A stretch of 64,000 nt of DNA from Methylomonas sp. MK1 (GTDB taxonomy: Bacteria > Pseudomonadota > Gammaproteobacteria > Methylococcales > Methylomonadaceae), in the NCBI RefSeq assembly GCF_000365425.1, contig NZ_AQOV01000002.1, forward strand, positions 186,001 to 250,000, given 5' to 3'. Of this stretch, positions 7,760 through 17,377 are shown one piece after another (the stretch's first letter is position 1; the number at the start of each line of letters is the position of its first letter). The position numbers and the translations under genes were made by a program. The notes under the pieces were generated by a model. That model was not told the origin of the DNA. It searched no databases and saw only the letters and a list, made by a program, of their open reading frames with translations.

Positions 7760-8799
7760 ACGAACCAAGCCTCCGGAATTTCGTCGGCGAGCAAAGGTTT
7801 CACAAACACATTACGTTCTGCTCCGTCCCGGTCGCGGATGGTCACTTCCACCTGCTCGGCTTCGCGGCCCTGGCCGTAGCGCGCGGTAATCTGCGCGGCT
7901 TGAATCAGGTCATCTTCGCTGGGCGTGCCGTCGATTAAGGCTAGCGGGCCGCGATGGCTGGCGCAGTTCATGCTGACAAACTCTTTTTTATAACCGCTCA
8001 TGAAACGGGCCTCGCCGTCCTCGCGAGCAATGATGACTTTAAAATGCGGTTTGGGGCGAATATGCCTGCCCACTTTCAGCAGCATCACATCGTCCAGATC
8101 GTAATCGCGTTCGCCGCGCGCTTTCCATAGATCGACTAGTTTCAAGGAATAGGCTTCGTCGGTCAAAAAACAGCAGCCGCCGGCCGGTTGGGCATAGTCG
8201 GTAAAACCATACTCTTTAGCCAAGGTCATTTGCGGTTTGCGTGACCGACCGCTAAAGCCGAATAGTTTTTCCCGGCTGATCCAGCCTTCGCGCTCCGGCA
8301 AGGTGGCGGGCAAATTTTGCGCGGATAAAGGCCTGACCAATAAATCGTCGGCACCTGATTCGGCAGCGACGATGGGCATGGTTTGTTTGCGTTGCGACAT
8401 GGGCCGTTGGCCGACCACTTCGCCGGTAATGATGAAATCGAAACCGTTTTCCTGCATCCACTGTTTGGCCTTATTCACCATGAAAATCTTGCAGTCCAGA
8501 CAAGGGTTCAAGTTGGCGCCGTAGCCGTGCTTGGGGTTAAGCAGCACGTTTTTGTATTCTTCGATGACGTCGATGATGTGCAGTTTGATGCCCAATTGCT
8601 CGGCCACCCACAGCGAGTTGTTGCGCTTGACTTTGTCGGCGTCTTGCTTGCGTATTGCATGGGTGTGGCCTTCTACGCAAAAGCCGGTGAAAAAGTTGAT
8701 ACCTTCGACGTGGATACCTTGCTCCATGATGGCTTTGCTGGCCAGCATGGAATCCAGGCCGCCGGAAATCAGCGCCACCGCTTTTCTTTGTTGACTCAT
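7756..8799 (-). CDS. PP-loop ATPase, tRNA thiouridylase-like
   Basis: 347-aa protein with an ATP-pyrophosphatase P-loop ISGGLDSMLA near residues 12-21, as in ThiI/MnmA/TtcA thiolases, and cysteines in NPCLDCK (about residue 100) and QPAGGCC (about 207) that could carry persulfide or a metal. The C-terminal third (VGRHIRPKPHFKVIIAREDGEA...) resembles a domain found fused to such PP-loops. Translationally coupled to tusA, so a sulfur relay from TusA to a tRNA base is the natural reading. It is not MnmA itself; the exact nucleoside is unknown. Confidence 0.8.
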   Translation of the reverse strand: MSQQRKAVALISGGLDSMLASKAIMEQGIHVEGINFFTGFCVEGHTHAIRKQDADKVKRNNSLWVAEQLGIKLHIIDVIEEYKNVLLNPKHGYGANLNPCLDCKIFMVNKAKQWMQENGFDFIITGEVVGQRPMSQRKQTMPIVAAESGADDLLVRPLSAQNLPATLPEREGWISREKLFGFSGRSRKPQMTLAKEYGFTDYAQPAGGCCFLTDEAYSLKLVDLWKARGERDYDLDDVMLLKVGRHIRPKPHFKVIIAREDGEARFMSGYKKEFVSMNCASHRGPLALIDGTPSEDDLIQAAQITARYGQGREAEQVEVTIRDRDGAERNVFVKPLLADEIPEAWFV

Positions 8800-8994
8800 A
8801 ACTCAGATGTCTAGCAGGAAAAACGGCGCATTATACTGTGGATTTCAGCAAGATGCGGCCGCCAGCAACGCTGGCAAGCAATTAATTTGGCAAATTCCAG
8901 CGGGAAAAACCACTAAAAATCAGCGGTTTGATTCTGGTTAATCTGTGATTCGCCGGCGGTTAACGGCCGGCGAATCACAGGCGCCGCGATGGCG

Positions 8995-10749
8995 TCAAAT
9001 TCTAAAATGACCAACCGTCTGGCGTAATTGATTGGCCAGCTCAAGCAACTCGCGACAGGCCTCGGCGGTATGTTTGGCGCCGTTGGAGGTTTCTCCGGAC
9101 ACGTGGCTGATATTGCTGACATTACGGTTAATTTCTTCCGCTACCGCCGTCTGTTGCTCTGCTGCGGTGGCGATCTGATTATTCATGTCGTTGATGGTAA
9201 ATATTCTTTCGCTGATGGTGTTGATCGAATCACCGGCCGAAGCGGCTTGCTCAACGCTGGACGCGGCGCGTTTTCTGCCGTTTTCCATCACCGAAACCGC
9301 TTGTTTCGCCCGGCCTTGCAGCCTTTCTATGGTTTGGCGGATTTCCAGCGTCGAGTTTTGTGTGCGGCTGGCCAAGGTACGGACTTCATCCGCCACCACC
9401 GCAAAGCCGCGGCCTTGTTCGCCGGCGCGCGCCGCTTCAATGGCCGCATTTAACGCCAACAAATTGGTTTGCTCTGCGATGCCCTGAATCACACTCAATA
9501 CTTCGCCTATGCTGTTGCTGTCGTTTTCCAGATCGTGAATCACATTGGCGGCATTTTCCACTTCGGTAGCCAGTTTGTTAATGCCGCCAACCGCTTGCGT
9601 GACGATATTTTTTCCCGACGTCGCTTCCCGGTCCGCCGTTTCCGCGGCTTCGGACGCCTTGATCGCGTTCTTGGCAACTTCTTGTACTGTCGAGGTCATT
9701 TGTTTCATCGCATTGGCCACCAGCGTGGTTTCTTGCAATTGCCGCTCTACGCCTTGTTGGGTGGATTGGGTGATAGTCGCCAGCTTATTGGCGGCCTGCG
9801 CCAGCCTGTCGCTGGTCACGCTGATTTCTTCAACGGTTTTGGCGATCTTTTTCACGAAGGCATTAAAGCTTGAGGCCACCCAGGCAAACTCGGACTTACC
9901 CGAGGCGCTGAGCCTGGCACGTAAGTCGCCGTCGCCGCTGCAAATGGCTTGCAGATTCAGCGCCAATGCGGTTAATGGGCCAATGATAATTCTGCTCATC
10001 ACCAGATAACCGGTGATACTGATAATTAAAAGTGTCAAACCCAAAAAGCCGATAGCGTAAAACACGGTTTGCTTCAACTCGCCAAATGCGGTGCTGAAGG
10101 GGGTGATGATTTCGAATGCGCCGTGCAGCTCGCCCGCCCGGCGGTTTTCCATGGCATAACCGAGTAAATCCTGGCCCTTGTCGTTGCCCCACAAGGCTTG
10201 CGAGGTATTCGGGTCGCCGTGGCAAAGCTCGCATTGCTTGACCATTTTCACCGGTCTGAAATAGCGAATTTCTTGTTTTTCTTCGTCAACAATACTGTAT
10301 TCGGTTACCGAAGGCTCTTTTTGGAATTTGGCCAGAACCTGTTGTTCCAGTTGATCCGGCATGTTTCTGGGCGGGTTACGCGGATTAAGTGCTGGCGCCT
10401 TAAAACGAAAACCGCCTTCCTTGGCTTTGGCCTCGATTACGTCCCAGGCGTTGGCGGTGGGGACGGTAGCAATAATCAGGGAGCGGCGGCTGGCTTCATC
10501 CTTGCCGTGCACCAACTGCCGGAGGTATTCCGGCGAGTAAAGACCACTTTCCCACTTCTTGCTTACATTATCGCGAATCGATTCGGAAAGCAGCAGCAAT
10601 TGCCGGGAAGATTCAATCTTACGGTCTATCAGTTTTTGTTTTTCGATGTTGGCAAACATCAACAACAAGCCCAAGCCCAGGACGAAGAGGATGCCCGTGG
10701 TTATCGCTACCACTTTGACTCCGACCGAATGCCAGTTCATCAAGAACAT
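8995..10749 (-). CDS. Methyl-accepting chemotaxis protein with DUF3365 c-haem sensor domain
   Basis: 584-aa chemoreceptor. A membrane helix at about 11-33 and a second at about 232-256 bracket a periplasmic DUF3365 (Tll0287-like) domain that contains a haem c site, CELCH (Cys173, Cys176, His177). HAMP follows to about 310, then the signalling domain, with the tip sequence [20 protein letters not shown] and flanking coiled coil. The haem motif suggests redox, oxygen or NO sensing rather than a soluble nutrient. It stands alone, without che genes nearby, and heads a block of signalling genes on the same strand. Confidence 0.92.
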   Translation of the reverse strand: MFLMNWHSVGVKVVAITTGILFVLGLGLLLMFANIEKQKLIDRKIESSRQLLLLSESIRDNVSKKWESGLYSPEYLRQLVHGKDEASRRSLIIATVPTANAWDVIEAKAKEGGFRFKAPALNPRNPPRNMPDQLEQQVLAKFQKEPSVTEYSIVDEEKQEIRYFRPVKMVKQCELCHGDPNTSQALWGNDKGQDLLGYAMENRRAGELHGAFEIITPFSTAFGELKQTVFYAIGFLGLTLLIISITGYLVMSRIIIGPLTALALNLQAICSGDGDLRARLSASGKSEFAWVASSFNAFVKKIAKTVEEISVTSDRLAQAANKLATITQSTQQGVERQLQETTLVANAMKQMTSTVQEVAKNAIKASEAAETADREATSGKNIVTQAVGGINKLATEVENAANVIHDLENDSNSIGEVLSVIQGIAEQTNLLALNAAIEAARAGEQGRGFAVVADEVRTLASRTQNSTLEIRQTIERLQGRAKQAVSVMENGRKRAASSVEQAASAGDSINTISERIFTINDMNNQIATAAEQQTAVAEEINRNVSNISHVSGETSNGAKHTAEACRELLELANQLRQTVGHFRI

Positions 10750-10865
10750 AAGATTTCCCCGTTAAATTTATTGTTATAAGACTCAGCAAATTGGCAGATG
10801 GACGATCACGCATTCCCTCCGCCAAGTAGTGTAGAAAATCAATGAAGGCTTGAAATTACGGCCAT

Positions 10866-13412
10866 TTAGGTGCCGGTGTGGATGTTTTGTGGTCGAATCG
10901 CCCTGTTCAAGCTGCGAATAACGCGTTCGAACTCAGGTAAGGGCATGGGCTTACCGAATAGGTAGCCTTGAAAGGCATCGCAGCCTATACGCTCCAGGCA
11001 GATGCGTTGATCCTGGGTTTCCACCCCTTCCGCAATGACATTCAAGCCCAGGTTGTGGCCCATGCCGATAATGGTTTGGGCAATCACCGCATCGTTAGGG
11101 TCAACGATAAGGTCACGCACAAAGCTTTGATCGATTTTGAGTTGGCTGAGCGGCAGTTTCTTCAGATAACTCAATGAGGAATAACCGGTGCCGAAGTCGT
11201 CCATCGAAAAACGTACGCCCAATGATTTTAGCGTTTGCATTTTTTCGATAGCGTCCTCGACATCTTGCAATACCATGCTTTCAGTCAATTCCAGTTTGAG
11301 CTTTGCCGAGTTGGCGCCTGTGTTGTTAAGAATCCTGCAGATTGACTCGACGAAATCGGACTGACGGAACTGTCTGGCGCTCACATTCACCGCAAGTTGT
11401 AAATGCTGGGTGAGCGGATTTTGTTCCCAGGCCCGCAGTTGCTCGCAGGCGCATTGCAACACCCACTCGCCGATAGGTAAAATCAAGCCGGATTCTTCGG
11501 CAAGCGGGATAAACTCAGCCGGCGAAATCATGCCTTTTTGCGGATGTTGCCAACGTAATAACACCTCTGCGCCAAAAATATGGGCGTTTTTATCTACCTG
11601 TGGTTGGTAATGCAGGCTTAGCTGTTCTTGGGCCTGGGCATGGCGTAAATCGAACTCCAGCAATACGCGCGATTCCAGTAACGCCTGCATCTGCGGATCG
11701 AAGAAGCGCAACGTGTTGCGGCCGGCATCCTTGGCCTGATACAGGGCCGCGTCGGCGCGTCTAAGCGTGTCGTCGAACGAGTTGTTGTGTTCGTCGAATA
11801 TGGCTATTCCGATACTGATAGAGGCGAGATGTTCTTTGCCGTTTAACAACATGCCGGTGTTAATGGCGCGCAATATCTTGTGCGCCACTTCTTCGGCATT
11901 CGTGGTTGCCTCCGTTTGTGTGCTGCCCAGATTTTCCAGCAACACGATAAATTCGTCGCCGCCCAACCGGGCAACGGTATCGCCTTGACGGACGCAGGCC
12001 TTTAGGCGCGAGGCAATTTCTATCAATAGCTGATCGCCGATTTGGTGGCCCTGAGTATCGTTAATCGTTTTGAAATTATCGACATCTATCATCAACACCG
12101 CGCCATGCTTACGCGCGCAACGGCTGTTGTGTAAAGCCTGCTGCAACCGGTCTTGCAACAGGCGGCGATTTGGCAGGTCGGTGAGCGGGTCGTAATACGC
12201 CAGGCGATGAATGGCCGCTTGCGCTTCCTTGTGCTGGCTGATGTCGGTAAAGGCCGCCACATAATTGCAGGTATGGCCGTCCGCGCCGGTCACAACACTG
12301 ATCGTCAGCCATTTTGGGTAAATGTCGCCGTTTTTACGCCTGTCCCAGACTTCGCCTTGCCAGAATTTTTCGCGCTTCAGTGTGGCCCACATTTCCCGGT
12401 AAAACTCTTGACTGTGGCGGCCGGATTTTAAAATCGAGGGCTTGTTGCCGATTACTTCGTCCGGCTGGTAACCGGTCAGCCGGGTGAAGGCGTTATTGAC
12501 GCGCAGGATGATATTATTTTCGTCGGTAATCATGATCCCTTCCTGGGATTCGATTGCCCTCTCGGCAATCCGCAATTGACTCTCCGCCCAGCGGATGTTG
12601 CTGATGTCCCGGCTAATCACCACCATGCCTTTGCGTTGGCCGTTTTCCTGATAAATCGGCGTTTTGCGTACCTCTATTTCGATCGAACGGCCCTCGTCGT
12701 TGACGATGTGATCTTCGAACATGATCAAGTGCCCGGCCTTCCATACCGCTTCTTCGTCCGAAAATAGTTTTATATGCTTATCCAGTGCGTCCGGTTGTTG
12801 ATCCGCCAGCTCCAGATAGGTCTTGCCCTGCCAATCCATGCCGTCAAATCGGAACAACTGTTGCGCGTGCTCATTGGCGAATAACAAGCGGCCGTCGCCG
12901 TCTTTGAACAGAATGGCGTCGGGAATGGCTTCTATCAGGCTGATGAGTTGCTGGCTGAGGGCTTTTAGCTTGCTTTCGCTTTCCTGTAGATCCAGTTGCG
13001 CCTGCGTGCGCACGGCAATTTCGGCTGCCAGTTGCTGATTGCTCGGTAGTTTCAATGCATGCGGTACCAACTTGAGCAGCAATATGGCGGCGGCCAGGGA
13101 GATGGTTGCCGTCAAGGCTTTTATGCTGGTATCCAACCAATACAACGGTTGCCAGATCAGGAAGATGGACATCAAGTGCGATGCCCCGCAGGCCAGAATA
13201 AATGAGCTGAACATCAAATAGATGCCGCGAAACTTCAAGTCTCGGCGTTGCGATACGACGTAAGCCAGAATGACGGCAATCGCGAAATAGGCCAGGGTGA
13301 TTAACGCATCGGAAATTACATACGACCAGAGCAGGCCGGGCGTCCACTTTAAGCAAAACCCGTGCGGCATCAGTCCACCCGCACTGAAAAAATCGAAGAA
13401 TGGTGTTTTCAC
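10866..13412 (-). CDS. Ethylene-receptor-like membrane domain + PAS-PAS-GGDEF-EAL protein
   Basis: 848 aa. Residues 25-120 form three membrane helices that align with the plant ETR1 ethylene-binding domain: SDALITLAYFAI (ETR1 SDFFIALAYFSI), LACGASHLMSIF (ETR1 VLCGATHLINLW, with the copper-binding Cys and His, here Cys75 and His79), and KALTATISLAAAILLLKLVP (ETR1 KVLTAVVSCATALMLVHIIP). Two PAS domains (about 150-405), a GGDEF domain with an intact GGDEF motif and an EAL domain with EVLLRW and DDFGTGYSSLSYL follow. It probably makes or degrades c-di-GMP in response to a copper-bound ligand. The STAS gene ends 1 bp upstream of its start. Confidence 0.88.
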   Translation of the reverse strand: MKTPFFDFFSAGGLMPHGFCLKWTPGLLWSYVISDALITLAYFAIAVILAYVVSQRRDLKFRGIYLMFSSFILACGASHLMSIFLIWQPLYWLDTSIKALTATISLAAAILLLKLVPHALKLPSNQQLAAEIAVRTQAQLDLQESESKLKALSQQLISLIEAIPDAILFKDGDGRLLFANEHAQQLFRFDGMDWQGKTYLELADQQPDALDKHIKLFSDEEAVWKAGHLIMFEDHIVNDEGRSIEIEVRKTPIYQENGQRKGMVVISRDISNIRWAESQLRIAERAIESQEGIMITDENNIILRVNNAFTRLTGYQPDEVIGNKPSILKSGRHSQEFYREMWATLKREKFWQGEVWDRRKNGDIYPKWLTISVVTGADGHTCNYVAAFTDISQHKEAQAAIHRLAYYDPLTDLPNRRLLQDRLQQALHNSRCARKHGAVLMIDVDNFKTINDTQGHQIGDQLLIEIASRLKACVRQGDTVARLGGDEFIVLLENLGSTQTEATTNAEEVAHKILRAINTGMLLNGKEHLASISIGIAIFDEHNNSFDDTLRRADAALYQAKDAGRNTLRFFDPQMQALLESRVLLEFDLRHAQAQEQLSLHYQPQVDKNAHIFGAEVLLRWQHPQKGMISPAEFIPLAEESGLILPIGEWVLQCACEQLRAWEQNPLTQHLQLAVNVSARQFRQSDFVESICRILNNTGANSAKLKLELTESMVLQDVEDAIEKMQTLKSLGVRFSMDDFGTGYSSLSYLKKLPLSQLKIDQSFVRDLIVDPNDAVIAQTIIGMGHNLGLNVIAEGVETQDQRICLERIGCDAFQGYLFGKPMPLPEFERVIRSLNRAIRPQNIHTGT

Positions 13413-13413
13413 G

Positions 13414-13833
13414 CTAATTTTCCAGCACGGTTTGGTCCGGACGTGAACGTGGACGGGTTTTGTGTATCGGACAATCTTTGGCTAAGCCCGGTTTTGTGCG
13501 CTCCAGGCAGTCATGGCAGGCGGCGCGAACGAATGGTGTGTGTTTGCTGAAGTATTTATCGAATATGCCGGTATCGAAAACCTGATGTACGTCGCCGCCA
13601 CAGCCTTGCAGATTCAGTTCGACGCCGGCCTGCATCCAGTCGCAGATTAGCGAGATGGTGGCAATGCCGCACATATTGAATGTAGGGATGTTCTCGAGCG
13701 TTATCCTGGCGCTGGCGCGCGGATTGATTTTGGCGTGGGCCTTGCATGACGCCAGCAATTTATGGCATTTTGCAAACTCCAACGTGTTACGGATAGTCAC
13801 CTCAAACAATTCACCTGTTACCGATACTTGCAT
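13414..13833 (-). CDS. STAS-like domain protein with cysteine-rich tail
   Basis: 139-aa protein when started at the Met of MQVSVTGELFEV (13833); an ATG 18 bases upstream is also possible. Residues 1-95 look like a STAS fold of the anti-sigma-factor-antagonist type. The tail has CHDC and a later Cys-Pro (KDCPIH), which could bind a metal. It ends 1 bp before the start of the ethylene-receptor-like GGDEF/EAL gene, so the two are almost certainly cotranscribed and probably act together. The family call is tentative. Confidence 0.6.
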   Translation of the reverse strand: MQVSVTGELFEVTIRNTLEFAKCHKLLASCKAHAKINPRASARITLENIPTFNMCGIATISLICDWMQAGVELNLQGCGGDVHQVFDTGIFDKYFSKHTPFVRAACHDCLERTKPGLAKDCPIHKTRPRSRPDQTVLEN

Positions 13834-13974
13834 AGATGAACCCCGATGCATTCAAAATTTTGGATTCTGCATCATATGTAAATGTGGATCGTCTGAATAT
13901 CAGTCAATCTGAAATTCCAGGCAAGTAAAAATGTAATTTTGTGTAGGCATATTCCTGATATTGTAGGTAAATGA

Positions 13975-14607
13975 CTACATGTTTAGGCGGTGTGCATCAT
14001 AGTAGCGGATCAATTCGGCGTTATTGCTGATGTGCAATTTTTCAAACAGCCGGGCTTTGTATGTACTGACAGTCTTGTTGCTGATTGCCAGGTCCCTGCC
14101 GATGTCGTTCAGGCTTTGGCCCTTGGCCAGTAACTGCAAGATTTGAAACTCGCGCTCGGATAGTTTTTCATGCGGTTTGCTTAGCTCGGAGCTCTCGAAT
14201 TCAAAGACCATTTTTTCGGCGAGTTTAGGGTCTATAAAACGGCCGCCGCCGGCGACCCGGCGGATGGCAATCAGTAAGGTTTCCGGATCGTTATCCTTGG
14301 TTAGATAGCCATTCGCACCGGTTTTCAAAGCGCGTGAGACGATTTGTAATTCGTTGTGCATGCTCAAAATCAGGATGGGCAATGCCGGATATTGGCCGCG
14401 AATCCGGCTGATCATTTCCACGCCGCCGAGATCGGGCATGGTCAGATCCAGTAACACCAGATCAACAGAATTTTCATCGAGAAAACTCAACAATTGCTGG
14501 CTGTTTTCGGCTTCGCCGACCACGGTAATATCGGTGGAGAGTGCGAATAGTTGTTTGAGACCGCCTCGCACAATGGCATGGTCGTCGGCAATGATTAGTC
14601 GGATCAT
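13975..14607 (-). CDS. NarL/FixJ-family response regulator
   Basis: 210 aa: receiver domain at 1-120 with acidic pocket ADDH, phospho-acceptor Asp in LVLLDLTMPD and Lys in YLTKD, then a LuxR-type HTH (LSEREFQILQLLAKGQSLNDI, ISNKTVSTYKARLFEKL). Its ATG overlaps the stop of the upstream PAS histidine kinase, forming a two-component pair. It is therefore a DNA-binding output of the kinase; targets are unknown. Confidence 0.93.
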   Translation of the reverse strand: MIRLIIADDHAIVRGGLKQLFALSTDITVVGEAENSQQLLSFLDENSVDLVLLDLTMPDLGGVEMISRIRGQYPALPILILSMHNELQIVSRALKTGANGYLTKDNDPETLLIAIRRVAGGGRFIDPKLAEKMVFEFESSELSKPHEKLSEREFQILQLLAKGQSLNDIGRDLAISNKTVSTYKARLFEKLHISNNAELIRYYDAHRLNM

Positions 14608-17210
14608 AGTTCTGGTCTTTTAGGGTTAGCTGGGATACGTACCTGGATAGAGGTACCTTGGCCCGGGACACTGGATATAGTGGTTTCTCCGCCCAACATC
14701 AAGGAGCGTTCCCGTATGCCGATCAGGCCAAAAGATTTGGTCTTAGTGGGGGCATTCGCGTCGAAACCACGACCATTATCGTAAATTTCCAGGCAATAGT
14801 GGTCCTTCTCCAAATTGACGGCAATTTTTACCGTGCTGGCTGCCGCATGTCGCAGCACATTGGTCAGCGATTCTTGGGCGATCCGAAAAATCACGATTGC
14901 ACATTCCTCGTCCATATCGAAATCATCTTCCGGATACAACAGATCGCACTGAATCCCGGATTGTTCCGCGAATTTCCTTACCAGCCACTCCAAAGCCGGC
15001 ACTATCCCCATTTCTATCGCCGAGGGACGTAACGAGGTCGCCACATCGCGGGTAACCTGGATGGTTTGGTCCAGTAATTCCATGATGTTGCGGATTTGTT
15101 CGGCCAGTCCCCGGTTGTTAATTGCGAATTTCATGCGAAGCAGCGACATTTCCATGCGCAGGGCCGTCAACATTTGTCCCAGTTCGTCGTGAACTTCGCG
15201 GGCCATGTGCTTGCGTTCTTCTTCGCGGGCCTTTTCCCGGCGGGCGGCCAGTTGCCGCAATTGTAAGCGGGATGATTCCAGGTCTTTTTCTATTACTTTC
15301 AGCTCGGTGATGTCCTGCGATGTGCCTATGCCGCGCACGAAACTGCCATCCCCGGCAAATACAAGATCGGCGCGTTCCCTAAGCCATTTTATCTTACCGT
15401 TCGCCACGATACGGTGTTGGATATCGTAAGGCGCACCACGCATGGCAGCCTGCCAGGCTTGGTGCACGTAATGACGGTCAGCCGGATGGACACATTCCAT
15501 GAAGCGCTCGTAGCTTATAGGCGTGCCTAAAGGCATGCCGAAAATTCGGTAATTTTCGTCAGACCATTTCAGAGAACTGTCGCCAATGTACAAGGACCAA
15601 CTGCCTAAATGCGCCTGGGCTTGGGCGTGAGCCAGATGCGCTTCGCTTTCGCGCAACGCATTTTCGATCAACTTAAAATTGCTGACATCCATGTTAACCC
15701 CGACGATTTTTTGCCTGCCGCTCTTGGGATCGCCGGCTATGATGGCTGAAGCCTGAATGAAGCGTAATGCGCCGTCGCTCTTCCGGCGAATCCTAAACTC
15801 CCAATGCTTTTCCTGTTGGTCTCGAATTAACTTGCGTAGTGTGGCTTCAGTGCGCGGTAAGTCTTCGACCACTACCAAGGTAGCCCAGGTCTGGTAGTCT
15901 ATGGGCGTTCCCACGGGAATGCCGAACATCTCGTACATGCGTTCATCCCAATCCCCGACGCCCAACGCCAGATCCCACTCGCAAATGCCGATTGCAGCGG
16001 CTTTGGTGGCCAGGCCCAAGCGCTCACTGTAATTGCGAAGTCGCTCTTCCGCGCTCCGACTTTCGGTTATGTCGCGCGCCAGACCGATGGTGCCCAGCAC
16101 ATCGTCTTTATCGTCGATGATGGGCGCTTTGATCGTTTCAGTCCAAGTCTCTCGCCCAGCATCGAAAGCTCTCTCGGTCAGCGATACTTGTTGCCGAGTC
16201 AGCATCACTTCTTGGTCAACCGCGCGATAATGCTCGGCCAGGCTTTCCGGCCAGATATCGAAATCAGTCACATCTTCTGAATCACGCAGACTGTCGATGC
16301 CCACGGCGGTTAGCCAATGTTTGTTGGCTTGAATATATTTCCCGTTTTTGTCCTTCATCCAGGCCAAGAATGGCAGGCTATCGTACATCGCACGCAGACG
16401 GGCTTCCGACTCGCTGATGCGTTTTTGCGCGGATTTCAATGCGGTGATGTCGGTCACCAAGACGAAAAATCCTTTCACTTGCCCTACCGCGCCATCCGGC
16501 AAATAGGCGGCTTGCGTATGCCGAGCTGCGCCCGCGAAATTGACGATGGTGCGCTCAAAATACTGTGGTTCTCCTTTCAGCACGGCATCTATAAACGGCT
16601 TATTCAGCGTGTATAGTTCATCGCCGATGACTTCGCGAATATGTTTGCCGAGCAAGTTTTCGGAGGTAAAGCCGAACCATTCCTCATAGGCTTTGTTGCC
16701 AAATTTGTTGATAAGATTTTTGTCCCAGTAGCCGATCATCGCCGGCATATGGTTGAGTACGGAACGCAAATTCTGTTGGTGCTCTAAAACTTCGGCCGCC
16801 TTCTCCGGGTTATTTGGCAACGAGGTATCCGAAAGTATTGTTAGCCATGCCGATATAGTGCCATGCCGGTCCGCTAGACCTCGACCGCTGACGCTGACGC
16901 GGACATCGCTGCCGTCTGCGCGTCTTACGGTTAATTCGATAGCTTCCGCCATGCCTGGGCCAACGGGCTTGAAACACGGTAAAAGCGCAACGGGAAAAGG
17001 CGTGTTACCGTCCGCGGAAAAAAGGTAATGTTGATTCTGCCAATCGGCTGTTGAGCCAATCCCCAGCAAAAGTTCGGCGGAGCGGTTGACGCAGATGATT
17101 TGGTGCGTCGTGTCGAAAACGATGACGGCTTCTTTAATACTGTCGATGATCCCGTACAGCAAGTCGGTTTCATGTTCAAAATTACTCAAGTTGAGTCGGC
17201 GGTTTGGCAT
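14604..17210 (-). CDS. Multi-PAS NarX-type histidine kinase, soluble
   Basis: 868 aa without membrane helices, so a cytoplasmic sensor. About five PAS/PAC modules run from residue 15 to about 640 (for example FDTTHQIICVNRSAELLLGI and WDERMYEMFGIP). The kinase core is of the HisKA_3 type, HMAREVHDELGQMLTALRMEM with the phospho-accepting His in VHDELGQ, followed by an HATPase_c domain with NVLRHA and DNGRGF. Paired by overlap with the NarL-type regulator downstream. Tandem PAS domains suggest redox or small-ligand sensing. Confidence 0.93.
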   Translation of the reverse strand: MPNRRLNLSNFEHETDLLYGIIDSIKEAVIVFDTTHQIICVNRSAELLLGIGSTADWQNQHYLFSADGNTPFPVALLPCFKPVGPGMAEAIELTVRRADGSDVRVSVSGRGLADRHGTISAWLTILSDTSLPNNPEKAAEVLEHQQNLRSVLNHMPAMIGYWDKNLINKFGNKAYEEWFGFTSENLLGKHIREVIGDELYTLNKPFIDAVLKGEPQYFERTIVNFAGAARHTQAAYLPDGAVGQVKGFFVLVTDITALKSAQKRISESEARLRAMYDSLPFLAWMKDKNGKYIQANKHWLTAVGIDSLRDSEDVTDFDIWPESLAEHYRAVDQEVMLTRQQVSLTERAFDAGRETWTETIKAPIIDDKDDVLGTIGLARDITESRSAEERLRNYSERLGLATKAAAIGICEWDLALGVGDWDERMYEMFGIPVGTPIDYQTWATLVVVEDLPRTEATLRKLIRDQQEKHWEFRIRRKSDGALRFIQASAIIAGDPKSGRQKIVGVNMDVSNFKLIENALRESEAHLAHAQAQAHLGSWSLYIGDSSLKWSDENYRIFGMPLGTPISYERFMECVHPADRHYVHQAWQAAMRGAPYDIQHRIVANGKIKWLRERADLVFAGDGSFVRGIGTSQDITELKVIEKDLESSRLQLRQLAARREKAREEERKHMAREVHDELGQMLTALRMEMSLLRMKFAINNRGLAEQIRNIMELLDQTIQVTRDVATSLRPSAIEMGIVPALEWLVRKFAEQSGIQCDLLYPEDDFDMDEECAIVIFRIAQESLTNVLRHAAASTVKIAVNLEKDHYCLEIYDNGRGFDANAPTKTKSFGLIGIRERSLMLGGETTISSVPGQGTSIQVRIPANPKRPEL

Positions 17211-17377
17211 CTCGACGAATTAGCAATGGTTTGGGAATGCAAGCATAAACGAGCTATGACATTTTTCGGCAAAGAAATTAGCGGGCATTCTCGGGCAGCC
17301 GAGGGAATACCGTCCCGGCTTCACTTGTCGGCGGATTGGCCTACACTTTGGGCATTATCAATTCGAGAGTCGCCCGC

